Shown here: positions 1 to 8,299 of the stretch, one piece after another | How positions within the stretch are numbered: the stretch's first letter is position 1 | How the letters are laid out: each line of letters opens with the position of its first letter | Source of the DNA: CAZQQN01 sp964595485 | GTDB lineage: Bacteria > Bacteroidota > Bacteroidia > CAILMK01 > CAYYUA01 | DNA: 46,484 bases | Assembly: GCA_964595485.1 (NCBI GenBank) | Contig: CAZQQN010000022.1 | Location: 1-46,484, forward strand | Reading direction: 5' to 3' | Program-made: the position numbers and the translations under genes | The notes under the pieces: model-generated | Seen by the model: the letters and a program-made list of their open reading frames with translations, nothing else | Told to the model about the DNA's origin: nothing | The model's database searches: none

Positions 1-1803
1 AAGGACATCCACGTAGAACCGAAGCCTTTGCCATCAATCAGCGGCAATGACACGGTTTGTGAGTACACCACTGCCCATGGTTACAGCACGACAGATAAGA
101 CCGGCCACACGTATAGTTGGAGCGTTACCAACGGCACGATAGCGACAGATAGTGGCAATAGCATCACGGTAGATTGGTCCGGTAATGGCAGTGGTCAGGT
201 AGAAGTGACTGAGACGAACGAAGAAGGTTGTGATACAACCATTAAACAAGAAGTGGTTATTCATAAAAAGCCCTATCCTTCAGTTGTGGGTAAAACGAAT
301 GCCTGTGAATTCAAACCAGGTGTTACTTATGAGGAAGTTAAAAGCAGTGACCATTATATTTATCAATGGTCTATTCAAAGTGGTGAAATACACGAAAAGA
401 GTGGTGATAAAATTAAAGTAAAGTGGTTTGAAGCTCAGAATAAAGGTAATTTAAAAGTTAAGGTGATTAATGGTTATGGATGTTTTAATTATGATTCGAC
501 AAGTGTTGAAATTGACCCTAAGCCAGAGCCAGCGATAAAAGGTAAATCTAACCTATGCGCATTCTCTGAAAATACCAAATATTTTACACCCGTCACACCC
601 AATAGTCAGTATAAATGGAATGTCATAGGCGGTACAAAGGAAAAGGTCTTACCCAATAAAATTAGGGTGGATTGGTTGAATGCAGATAGTGGAATTATCG
701 AAGTTCATGAAACCAATGCCTATGGTTGTGATACGACTGTTAAGAATACTATTAATATTCACCCAACACCCAAACCTGAAATTGTTGGAAAGATCCGTCC
801 CTGCGTGAAATCTAAAAAGGCTTACAAACTGAAAGGCAATCACCTTGACACAATTAAGTGGGATGTTCAAAGTGGTAACATTAATAAATCTAACAGAGAA
901 GAAATTAATGTGACTTGGCATAGTAAAGCTACTGGAGGTTTACAATCAAATCAAGGCAAAATAGCAGCAGAAGTAGTTTCTAATAAGGGGTGTGATACCA
1001 ATGTTAATGAAAGTGTTTACCTGGAAAATATCAATGCCAGAATAAGTCCCAAAGATTTACAGGGATGTGCTCCTAAAGATGCCGTTTTTAGTGCCAGTAA
1101 GAGTATCAATGCCAATACATTTAAATGGCGTTTTGAAAGGGAAGAATCCGGGTCAGGAAAACGAGTTGAGCATTTATTTGAAAAACCTGGAGTGTACAGG
1201 GTTAGGTTGATAGCCAGGAATGGCAATGAAGGATGTGTTGATACCGCTTATTCAGAAGTTCGTCTAAGTAGCGAACCAAAAGCCAAGTTTACTTTAAGGG
1301 AACCTAAAGATAAAGACAGTTATGAACTTGGAAAGGATGAGGTGATAGTAAATAATCAATCAAGCAATGCTGAGCAGTATTTATGGAAATTCGGAGATGG
1401 GTTTACCACTACGCAGCCAGAACCGTCATATGAATACAGTGACACTGGCTCATACGATGTCTCTCTTTTCTGCACTAATCCTAACGGATGTTTGGATTCA
1501 ATCAGTAAAACAATAGAAGTCTCTGCCAAACCTTACATTTTTGTTCCAAACGCTATTAGCAGAAATGGGGATGGATTGAATGATAATTTTTCAGCTAGTG
1601 TAAAAAATGTTCAGAATTTTAAAATACTTATTTTTAACCGTTGGGGAGAGATAATCTTTCAATCCACGGATAAGGATTTTAGGTGGGATACTTCTTATAA
1701 AGGGGAAGAAGTTCCGCAAGGAACCTATAGCTACCTTATAAAAGCTCAGGATTATGACGGTAAAAATATTAAGAAAGAGGGAACCATCAACCTTATCAAA
1801 TAA
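1..1803 (+). CDS. PKD-repeat surface protein with type B T9SS C-terminal domain (5' end missing)
   Basis: The reading frame is open from base 1, so the gene begins outside the window. The visible 600 residues hold four tandem PKD-like modules of about 83-88 residues (nt about 1-270, 271-531, 532-777, 778-1030). Each has an early Cys, a YxW strand, an NxIxVxW strand and a closing GCD/GCF. Two more PKD domains follow (about 1030-1270 and 1270-1530; the second has the KFGDG core). The last 90 residues (IFVPNAISRNGDGLNDNF..., NRWGE, PQGTYSYLIKA) match the gliding-motility-associated C-terminal domain, the type B sorting signal of the type IX secretion system. By family knowledge it is exported through the outer membrane and attached or released, probably as an adhesin; ligand unknown. 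The first module looks richer in G+C-ending codons than the later ones. Confidence 0.88.
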   Translation, partial: KDIHVEPKPLPSISGNDTVCEYTTAHGYSTTDKTGHTYSWSVTNGTIATDSGNSITVDWSGNGSGQVEVTETNEEGCDTTIKQEVVIHKKPYPSVVGKTNACEFKPGVTYEEVKSSDHYIYQWSIQSGEIHEKSGDKIKVKWFEAQNKGNLKVKVINGYGCFNYDSTSVEIDPKPEPAIKGKSNLCAFSENTKYFTPVTPNSQYKWNVIGGTKEKVLPNKIRVDWLNADSGIIEVHETNAYGCDTTVKNTINIHPTPKPEIVGKIRPCVKSKKAYKLKGNHLDTIKWDVQSGNINKSNREEINVTWHSKATGGLQSNQGKIAAEVVSNKGCDTNVNESVYLENINARISPKDLQGCAPKDAVFSASKSINANTFKWRFEREESGSGKRVEHLFEKPGVYRVRLIARNGNEGCVDTAYSEVRLSSEPKAKFTLREPKDKDSYELGKDEVIVNNQSSNAEQYLWKFGDGFTTTQPEPSYEYSDTGSYDVSLFCTNPNGCLDSISKTIEVSAKPYIFVPNAISRNGDGLNDNFSASVKNVQNFKILIFNRWGEIIFQSTDKDFRWDTSYKGEEVPQGTYSYLIKAQDYDGKNIKKEGTINLIK

Positions 1804-1832
1804 AAGCTTATCCTATTCCCATTTTTTTGAGT

Positions 1833-1870
1833 AGAACCTGGTCTTATTATAAGGCCAGGTTCTGCTTTTT
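1833..1870 (+). terminator. Intrinsic terminator of the PKD-repeat protein
   Basis: Arms AGAACCTGG (1833-1841) and CCAGGTTCT (1855-1863) pair perfectly. The loop contains a further CTTA/TAAG pairing, and GCTTTTT follows. The T-run lies on the plus side, so it ends the upstream gene rather than the convergent cox operon. Confidence 0.85.
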
Positions 1871-1930
1871 AAATTGTAGCTTGGCAATTTTGAACTAATT
1901 ATTAGCTGGATAATTTATTAATCTTAACCA

Positions 1931-2317
1931 CTATTTGCCGCCTTTTTCATTTTTAAGGAAATTAGGATCATAACGAACTTGAGAAAAGGCATGAAGCAAA
2001 ATAGCCCTACTTAGTCTGAAATTATAAGGTGATAAAAGCACTAAAAAACCTGAAATTACTCCCACGTATAACCAAACATTACTTGATTGACTTACTATGT
2101 AAATGATAATACCTAATATGACACTTAAAGCTATTGTCAAAGCATAGGAAATATACATGGAACCCCAGAAAAAGCCAGGTTCTATTTCAAACTGTAGGCC
2201 ACATTTTTCACAGTTCGTGTGCATATCTGTGAAGTGCAGGCCATAGGTAGGATATTTAAACATGTTTCCTTTTCTACAGCGGGGACATTTCAGTTGAAAG
2301 ATTGATTTTAAAGCCAT
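1931..2317 (-). CDS. DUF983 family membrane protein with zinc ribbon
   Basis: 128 residues. The N-terminal CPRCRKG and later CEKCG pairs form a four-cysteine zinc ribbon, followed by two hydrophobic segments (about residues 55-100). This matches DUF983, a small membrane family often found beside cytochrome oxidase genes. It is the last gene of the minus-strand cox operon, 18 bases after the preceding small gene. Its biochemical role is not established; a part in oxidase assembly is inferred from position only. Confidence 0.8.
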   Translation of the reverse strand: MALKSIFQLKCPRCRKGNMFKYPTYGLHFTDMHTNCEKCGLQFEIEPGFFWGSMYISYALTIALSVILGIIIYIVSQSSNVWLYVGVISGFLVLLSPYNFRLSRAILLHAFSQVRYDPNFLKNEKGGK

Positions 2318-2335
2318 GGAAGAAAAAGCCGAACT

Positions 2336-2590
2336 TTATGCGCTGGTTTCTACCTTTTTCTGTTTCCTGTACCAAACATACCCAACAACACCGGCAGCTA
2401 AATATGGCATCACAAGGAGGTATATAACGCCGCTGTTCAACGTTGAAGCAATTTTTGTTTCTTCCTGAGCGTTAGCATCCTCGGCGCTTTTTTTACACAT
2501 GGCACATTGACCAAAAGCGGCCGGCGTAATGCTGATGAAAGCTAACCAAAGTCCTAAAATTAATGCTAATTTTTTCATTGTTTTTTTCAT
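2336..2590 (-). CDS. Small secreted/membrane protein of the cox operon
   Basis: 84 residues: a signal sequence (MKKTMKKLALILGLWLAFIS...), a QCAMCKK cysteine pair just after the predicted cleavage site, and one C-terminal transmembrane helix. Two Met codons four residues apart could serve as start. It sits between the DUF420 and DUF983 genes. I do not recognise a named family; the exposed CxxC next to oxidase assembly genes would suit a copper- or thiol-related role, but that is inference. Confidence 0.7.
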   Translation of the reverse strand: MKKTMKKLALILGLWLAFISITPAAFGQCAMCKKSAEDANAQEETKIASTLNSGVIYLLVMPYLAAGVVGYVWYRKQKKVETSA

Positions 2591-2601
2591 AATCCAATTC
2601 T

Positions 2602-3141
2602 TTAAACCGGGTAATAAGGTTCTATCATTAAATAAACAATTACCCCAGTCAAACTAACGTATAACCAAATCGGTAAGGTCCACCTTGCAATTTTTTTATG
2701 CTTAAAGTAATCCATCCTCCATGCCCGGAACAATGTAATCAATGCCAGTGGAACTACAGTTATGGCAAGCAGTATATGAGAGATCAGGATAAAGTAGTAA
2801 ATGTATTTGACCAGTCCTTCACCACCAAAACTGGTATGCGGGGCTCCATAGTGATAGGTTAAATAAGAAATAAGGAAAATAACAGAAAAAATGAATGCAC
2901 TAACCATTGCAGAGCGATGGGCAACAACTTTTCCATTCTTAATAAGCACAAACCCAATTAGTAACAAAAGGAAAGTTAAAGCGTTGATGTAAGCATTGAA
3001 TTCCGGTAAGAGGTAAATTTTCTCATTCAGAGGGGCATCCATTCCCTGAGATTGAATAAGCAGGAAAGCTACGACTCCAACAACCAAAACCGATATAGCG
3101 GAAATAAGACGCAGCCAGAGTTTCTCGCTCAATACTAGCAT
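2602..3141 (-). CDS. DUF420 family membrane protein (CtaM-like oxidase assembly factor)
   Basis: 179 residues with about five transmembrane helices and conserved membrane histidines (LTYHYGAPH, SHILLAI, FKHKKIARWT). This matches DUF420. The Bacillus/Staphylococcus relative CtaM is needed for heme A-containing oxidase maturation. The gene starts 5 bases after the SCO gene ends and lies within the cox cluster, which supports the same role here. Confidence 0.8.
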   Translation of the reverse strand: MLVLSEKLWLRLISAISVLVVGVVAFLLIQSQGMDAPLNEKIYLLPEFNAYINALTFLLLLIGFVLIKNGKVVAHRSAMVSAFIFSVIFLISYLTYHYGAPHTSFGGEGLVKYIYYFILISHILLAITVVPLALITLFRAWRMDYFKHKKIARWTLPIWLYVSLTGVIVYLMIEPYYPV

Positions 3142-3146
3142 AAGTT

Positions 3147-3806
3147 TTAGGATTCCTCTTCTGATAAAACAACTATCTCATCTTTTAGTTTTTTATAGTC
3201 CTCCCGCTTTGTGCCTTTGTAAAAACCTCTTATTCTTCTTTCTTTATCAACCAGGATAAATTGATCGCCGTGTTCTATTTCACCTTCAGTTGACGTATTT
3301 TTCGTTCTATTAACCGTTATTAAAAAATCATTGATGGCCAAATCCTGGATTTTAGCCTCATTACCTGTCATTAAGAGCCATTTTTCATCATTAATACCAT
3401 TCTTATTAACAAAGTCTCTTAGCTTTTGAACATCGTCATAATTAGGTTTTAAACTTATGGAAAGGATTTTAAAATCCTTCAGGTCTTGATATTTGTAGTT
3501 AAGGCTTTGAAGTTTCCGGATCAGTTCCATGCAATGGTCAGGGCAGTCAGTGTAAAAAAAATGGACCAAAAGAATCTTGTCCCTCAGATCCTCTTTGTAA
3601 TTGATCTTTTCGCCTTTATGGGAAGTTAGGATGAAAGGTCTGATTTTATGATAAACCGTATCATTATTTTTAACCTGCTTGGGGCCAAGTATAGGGAGCT
3701 TTTTGTAATGATTTTTCCCGGTGTGCAGGCAGAAAGTTACCAAAAATGGTAACAGGAAGGCGAGGAATATTACGACAATAACCCGTATTTTTTTAAAATT
3801 CCTCAT
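3147..3806 (-). CDS. SCO1/SenC family copper chaperone
   Basis: 219 residues with one N-terminal membrane anchor (about residues 8-28) and a thioredoxin-like periplasmic domain. The copper-binding CxxxC is CPDHC at 88-92, and the third ligand is His179 (EHGDQF). The family loads the CuA site of subunit II, and the gene lies in the cox operon between subunit IV and DUF420. A second SCO protein is encoded at 29673-30308. Confidence 0.92.
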   Translation of the reverse strand: MRNFKKIRVIVVIFLAFLLPFLVTFCLHTGKNHYKKLPILGPKQVKNNDTVYHKIRPFILTSHKGEKINYKEDLRDKILLVHFFYTDCPDHCMELIRKLQSLNYKYQDLKDFKILSISLKPNYDDVQKLRDFVNKNGINDEKWLLMTGNEAKIQDLAINDFLITVNRTKNTSTEGEIEHGDQFILVDKERRIRGFYKGTKREDYKKLKDEIVVLSEEES

Positions 3807-3823
3807 TTACCCATAAAGGTGTT

Positions 3824-4129
3824 TTAAACTTGAATGCCCTCATAAATGAGCAAAGCAATCATATAAAAGATAAACAAAAAAGGTAGCACAATTGAGTACA
3901 TGAGGTTTATCTTCTCATGTTTAAGGTGCATGAAATAAGCAATGATATAAAAAGCTTTCAGAAAAGTAAGGCCGAGGAATATTACCGTCCTTAAGGTTCC
4001 ACCTTCCATAGTAAAAGCAATAAGAAACTCAAGCGCTGTTAGGAGCGTCAGGACGATAGCAGCGTAGAATATCTCTTTTTTGTTAGAATGGGGAACGTGA
4101 AGTCCCTTTTTAGTCTCTGAAACTTCCAT
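3824..4129 (-). CDS. Cytochrome c oxidase subunit IV (prokaryotic type)
   Basis: 101 residues with three hydrophobic helices and the HLKHEK turn between helices 2 and 3 typical of the prokaryotic COX4 family. It follows the subunit III genes in the oxidase operon. The subunit has no redox centre and is thought to stabilise the complex. Confidence 0.85.
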   Translation of the reverse strand: MEVSETKKGLHVPHSNKKEIFYAAIVLTLLTALEFLIAFTMEGGTLRTVIFLGLTFLKAFYIIAYFMHLKHEKINLMYSIVLPFLFIFYMIALLIYEGIQV

Positions 4130-4181
4130 ATTCTAAACTTTAACTATTTAAATGTTTGACAATCTTTAAAAGTTCTCTGCA

Positions 4182-4850
4182 CTATATGAGGTAGAACAGG
4201 GTAAAGACAAAAACCCAAACCAAATCCACAAAGTGCCAATATAAGCCAATTTTCTCTACCATTTCATAATGCCCTCTTCTTTCAAAAACGCCTCTGCTAG
4301 TCATGATAGCTGAAATACCCACTAAAATTAATCCACTAAAAACATGAAAACCATGGAAACCTGTAATAAGGAAAAATAATTGCCCGAACATAACATCTCC
4401 GTGGTGGTTCCCGGAAAGGGTTGTACCGTGCTGTATCATGTGGGTCCATTCCATAGCCTGGCATCCTAAAAAAGTAGCTCCCAGAATAATGGTGGCAATT
4501 AAATACTTAATAACACTTGATCTTTCTTTATTCTGACCAGCTTCAACAGCCAACACCATCGTTACACTGCTTAAGATAAGAATGAATGTCATCAAGCCAA
4601 CAAAAACAAGTGGTGCACCACTACTTACAACGAAAGGTACACTATCAAAAACTTTCTCCGGGTTTGGCCAATTTGTAGATCCCATCCTTAAGAAGCCGTA
4701 GATAAGCAACAATGCAGAGAATGTAAAAGCATCAGAAAGGAGGAAAAACCACATCATTAATTTCCCGTAGCTGGACCCAAAAGGAAGGCGGTTACCTTCC
4801 CATGCATTTGTCTGTTGCTGAGAGGTTTGTGCGGTTGTTTCAGTAGCCAT
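4182..4850 (-). CDS. Cytochrome c oxidase subunit III (copy A)
   Basis: 222 residues with about five transmembrane helices. The TGFHGFHVFSGLI segment is the conserved helix of heme-copper oxidase subunit III, and WHFVDLVWVFVFTLFYL is its usual C-terminus. It lies 15 bases downstream of a second, shorter subunit III gene. Tandem subunit III genes are common in Bacteroidota cox operons. Confidence 0.93.
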   Translation of the reverse strand: MATETTAQTSQQQTNAWEGNRLPFGSSYGKLMMWFFLLSDAFTFSALLLIYGFLRMGSTNWPNPEKVFDSVPFVVSSGAPLVFVGLMTFILILSSVTMVLAVEAGQNKERSSVIKYLIATIILGATFLGCQAMEWTHMIQHGTTLSGNHHGDVMFGQLFFLITGFHGFHVFSGLILVGISAIMTSRGVFERRGHYEMVEKIGLYWHFVDLVWVFVFTLFYLI

Positions 4851-4865
4851 TTACTTTCATTTTTC

Positions 4866-5441
4866 TTAACGTAACACTGACAAAAATATGAATAAATAAA
4901 GCCATAACCCACCCATAAAGTGCCAAAAGGTGGTACAAAGGTGTATTTTTAACAGCGAACCTGCATTGATTTTGAATCTATGGGCGGATATGATGTTACT
5001 GATAAGGAAAGCTAGCCCACCTAAAATATGAGCAGCATGAACAAAAGCAATGATATAGACAAACGATCCTGAGGGATTACCAACGTAGTAAACACCTTGA
5101 TCGACTAAGGCCAAAAGCCCACTATATTGGTTAATCAGAAAGCCAATGCCTAGTAAAAAGGTGACCCATAGGTGGAGTTTTAACTGGGTCAAATAGTTAT
5201 TTTTAGCAGCCCAGTAGGCTAGTTGCATAAATATGCTGCTTAGTAATACAATAAGAACTGATAATTGAAAAATATCCGGAAGAGCAAATTCTTCCCAGTT
5301 ACCCTCAGCTCTTCTTACAATGTAAGCACTTGTAAAAGCAGCAAAAAGCATAAGAACAACCACCAGGAAAAGCCACATTGTGAATTTCAGAGGGTGTACC
5401 CGGTAATTTGATGTTTGATTATTCAATATTTCTGCTGTCAT
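4866..5441 (-). CDS. Cytochrome c oxidase subunit III (copy B)
   Basis: 191 residues with five helices. FVHAAHILGGLAFL corresponds to the conserved subunit III helix, and TFWHFMGGLWLYLFIFL is the C-terminal one. It starts 2 bases after the end of the heme O synthase gene, so the two are probably translationally linked. It is divergent from copy A, so it is an old paralogue rather than a recent duplication. Confidence 0.92.
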   Translation of the reverse strand: MTAEILNNQTSNYRVHPLKFTMWLFLVVVLMLFAAFTSAYIVRRAEGNWEEFALPDIFQLSVLIVLLSSIFMQLAYWAAKNNYLTQLKLHLWVTFLLGIGFLINQYSGLLALVDQGVYYVGNPSGSFVYIIAFVHAAHILGGLAFLISNIISAHRFKINAGSLLKIHLCTTFWHFMGGLWLYLFIFLSVLR

Positions 5442-5443
5442 TT

Positions 5444-6355
5444 TTAAACAAAAAGTTGGTCAATAAACAGTATACCAAGAATCAGGGGTAAATACAAAAA
5501 AGAACCGAACATGAGCTGAAGGGCTGAACGATCTTTAAGGTCGTAAAAAAGCTTTACAGCCTGAATGAAAAAGATTACCGATAATAATAAGCATATCACA
5601 CCGCTGACTAATGATATAAATCCTAATTTTACCGGTACCAAAGAGACGGGAATTAAGATTAGTGTCAGCATCATGATCTGAATAGCCCCGATTCTGTCTT
5701 TATTTGACCCCATCGGTAAAAGTTTGATTCCTGCTTTCTCATACTCATCATTCATTACCCAGGCAATAGCCCAGAAGTGAGGAAATTGCCAAAAAAACTG
5801 AATAGTAAATAAGGCAATAGCGAAACTTGTAATTTCTCCGCTAGCTGCTATATACCCGGAAAAAGGGGGTATCGCTCCTGATATTCCTCCTATGAAAACA
5901 GCGATTGGGCTAACTTTTTTTAGCGGCGTATAAGCAAATCCGTAGATGACCAAACCGATAAAAGCTAATAGGGCGCTGAGTTGGTTAAGGAAAATCCCCA
6001 TGATGCAAACGCCAACTAAGCCCATTATCAAAGATGCCAAAACCGCCTCTTTTACATCCATTCTACCTTCCGCTAATGGGCGATTGGCAGTTCGGCTCAT
6101 TAACCTGTCTGAATCTTTTTCAATGGTTTGATTAATAGCGTTAGAAGAGCCAACAATTAGAAAACTTGAAACCAACAATAGCCAAAAACTTCCCCAATCA
6201 ATACCTACTCCTAAATTCGAGGCCAATAAAAAACCCATCAAACTTGAGAAAACCACTAAAAGGGTTAACCTCAATTTTATCAACTGGGTATAATCCCTGA
6301 TTTTTTCCTGTATGATTTCAAGCGTTTTTATGGATAACGATTTATCCGCTATCAT
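5444..6355 (-). CDS. ctaB: Protoheme IX farnesyltransferase (heme O synthase)
   Basis: 303 residues, UbiA superfamily. The first Asp-rich prenyl-diphosphate motif lies in NQTIEKDSDRLMSRTANRP and the second in NDEYEKAG, with about eight or nine membrane helices. It converts heme B to heme O, the precursor of the heme A used by the adjacent oxidase. It sits between subunit I and subunit III. No heme A synthase (ctaA) gene is visible in the window. Confidence 0.95.
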   Translation of the reverse strand: MIADKSLSIKTLEIIQEKIRDYTQLIKLRLTLLVVFSSLMGFLLASNLGVGIDWGSFWLLLVSSFLIVGSSNAINQTIEKDSDRLMSRTANRPLAEGRMDVKEAVLASLIMGLVGVCIMGIFLNQLSALLAFIGLVIYGFAYTPLKKVSPIAVFIGGISGAIPPFSGYIAASGEITSFAIALFTIQFFWQFPHFWAIAWVMNDEYEKAGIKLLPMGSNKDRIGAIQIMMLTLILIPVSLVPVKLGFISLVSGVICLLLSVIFFIQAVKLFYDLKDRSALQLMFGSFLYLPLILGILFIDQLFV

Positions 6356-6379
6356 GAGTTTTTTTTAGATGAGTTCCCA

Positions 6380-8269
6380 TTATTGGGTTGGCTCAGTTTC
6401 TTTTTCTGTATCCTCTTCTTCTGCCTCACCACCTACACCTTGTTGATGGTCAAGCGGATAATAGTCTTCCCGGTCATACTCAATGCCCCTTTCAAGGTCA
6501 TCGTCACTTATGGTCTGAGGCAAAAAATCCGCTGTTATACCTGGTTTACTGTAATCATAAGCCCATCTTTTAACCTCAGGTATAGCACCAGGCCAATTAC
6601 CGTGACCCGGTTGTATTTCAGGTGTTGTCCATTCAAGTGTGTTAGATTTCCAGGGATTGCGATTTGCTTTCTTACCTTTAAACATACTGTTGAAAAAGTT
6701 GTAAACAAAGATCAGTTGAGCAAGGAAACCTAAAATAGCCGCTACACTTATAAAGGTATTAAGATCGACCCACTCATTAAATGTTTGGAAACTGGTAAAT
6801 GAATAATACCTCCTTGGAACACCATCAATTCCCATGAAATGCATAGGGAAAAAGACAAGGTATACTGACGCAAATGTTAACCAAAAGTGTAGGTAACCCA
6901 ACTTTTTATTCAGCATTCTTCCGAATAACTTAGGGAACCAATGATAAACCCCTGCAAACATTCCAAAAATTGAGGCACTTCCCATAACGATGTGGAAGTG
7001 GGCCACAACGAAATAAGTATTATGCAAAGGAATATCCAGGGCATTGTTACCAAGGAAAAGACCTGTCAACCCGCCTGATATAAAAACTGAAATAAAACCG
7101 ATGCTGTAAAGCATTGCGGTCGTTAATTGAATGTTGCCTTTCCAAAGCGTTGCTAAGTAATTAAAGACTTTTACCGCCGAAGGGACTGCAATTAGTAAAG
7201 TGGTAAACATGAATACTGACCCAAGGAACGGATTCATGCCTGTGGTAAACATGTGGTGTCCCCATACAAGAAAAGAAAGAATGGTTATACCGAAGAGGGA
7301 CAAGACCATGGCCCTGTATCCGAAAATAGGCTTTCTTGAGTTGGTAGCCAGAATTTCCGACACCATACCCAATGCAGGAAGTAGGACAATATATACTTCG
7401 GGATGCCCCAAAAACCAAAATAGGTGTTGCCATAGTAGTGGACTACCTCCGGTTTGATTAACCAAAGGTTCACCTGCTATAAAGATATCGCTTAGATAGA
7501 ACGATGTCCCAAGGCTTCGGTCTGAAATTAACAGGACTGCAGCGGCAAATAAAACGGGGAATGTTAACAATCCTAAGACAGCAGTCAATAACAAGGCCCA
7601 AATTGTTAAAGGAAGCCTTGTCATGGTCATGCCTTTGGTCCTCATATTCAGAATTGTACTGATGTAATTAAGGCCGCCCATAGCAATGGCAGCAATAAAA
7701 ATGGCCATGGATATTAACCAGAGGGTCATGCCTAATCCCGAACCGGGCATTGCCTGGGGTAATGCACTTAACGGTGGATAAATGGTCCATCCAGCTGCTG
7801 CCGGGCCACTTGAAATAAATAAGGATGCCAACATGATAACCGTGGAAACAAAAAACAGCCAATAGGAAAGCATATTGATAAATGGGGAAGCCATATCCCT
7901 GGCGCCTACCTGTAAGGGAATCAATAAGTTACTAAATGTCCCTGATAGCCCACCGGTTAATACAAAGAATACCATAATGGTACCGTGCATTGTCACCAAG
8001 GCAAGGTAAAAACTGGGGTCGATCGATCCGCCTTCCGCCCATTCACCAAGAATGGACTGAAGCCATGGGAAACTGGATTCCGGCCAGCCCAGTTGCAAAC
8101 GAAATAATGAGGAAAGCAGGCCCCCAACCAGGCCCATAAAGATCGCCGTCAAAAGGTATTGTTTAGCGATCATTTTGTGATCCTGGCTGAAAATGTATTT
8201 GGTTATAAAGCTCTCCTCGTGATGTTCTTCATGATGGGTTTCGTCATGTGTTAAAGCCTCAGCACTCAT
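6380..8269 (-). CDS. ctaD: Cytochrome c oxidase subunit I
   Basis: 629 residues and 12 or more helices. Catalytic motifs are present: MHGTIMVFF (heme a His), FGHPEVYI (CuB His and cross-linked Tyr), HHMFTTGM (two CuB His) and NTYFVVAHFHIVMG (heme a3 and heme a His). The charged His/Glu-rich N-terminus and acidic C-terminus are family-typical extensions. It reduces O2 to water while pumping protons. It is 30 bases downstream of subunit II. Confidence 0.97.
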   Translation of the reverse strand: MSAEALTHDETHHEEHHEESFITKYIFSQDHKMIAKQYLLTAIFMGLVGGLLSSLFRLQLGWPESSFPWLQSILGEWAEGGSIDPSFYLALVTMHGTIMVFFVLTGGLSGTFSNLLIPLQVGARDMASPFINMLSYWLFFVSTVIMLASLFISSGPAAAGWTIYPPLSALPQAMPGSGLGMTLWLISMAIFIAAIAMGGLNYISTILNMRTKGMTMTRLPLTIWALLLTAVLGLLTFPVLFAAAVLLISDRSLGTSFYLSDIFIAGEPLVNQTGGSPLLWQHLFWFLGHPEVYIVLLPALGMVSEILATNSRKPIFGYRAMVLSLFGITILSFLVWGHHMFTTGMNPFLGSVFMFTTLLIAVPSAVKVFNYLATLWKGNIQLTTAMLYSIGFISVFISGGLTGLFLGNNALDIPLHNTYFVVAHFHIVMGSASIFGMFAGVYHWFPKLFGRMLNKKLGYLHFWLTFASVYLVFFPMHFMGIDGVPRRYYSFTSFQTFNEWVDLNTFISVAAILGFLAQLIFVYNFFNSMFKGKKANRNPWKSNTLEWTTPEIQPGHGNWPGAIPEVKRWAYDYSKPGITADFLPQTISDDDLERGIEYDREDYYPLDHQQGVGGEAEEEDTEKETEPTQ

Positions 8270-8299
8270 AACAATAAAGTTTTTATAAAGTTATCCAAT

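Noticed and set aside
6383..6733. 116-codon open frame on the plus strand
   Set aside because: Antisense to the C-terminus of cytochrome oxidase subunit I, which is certain.
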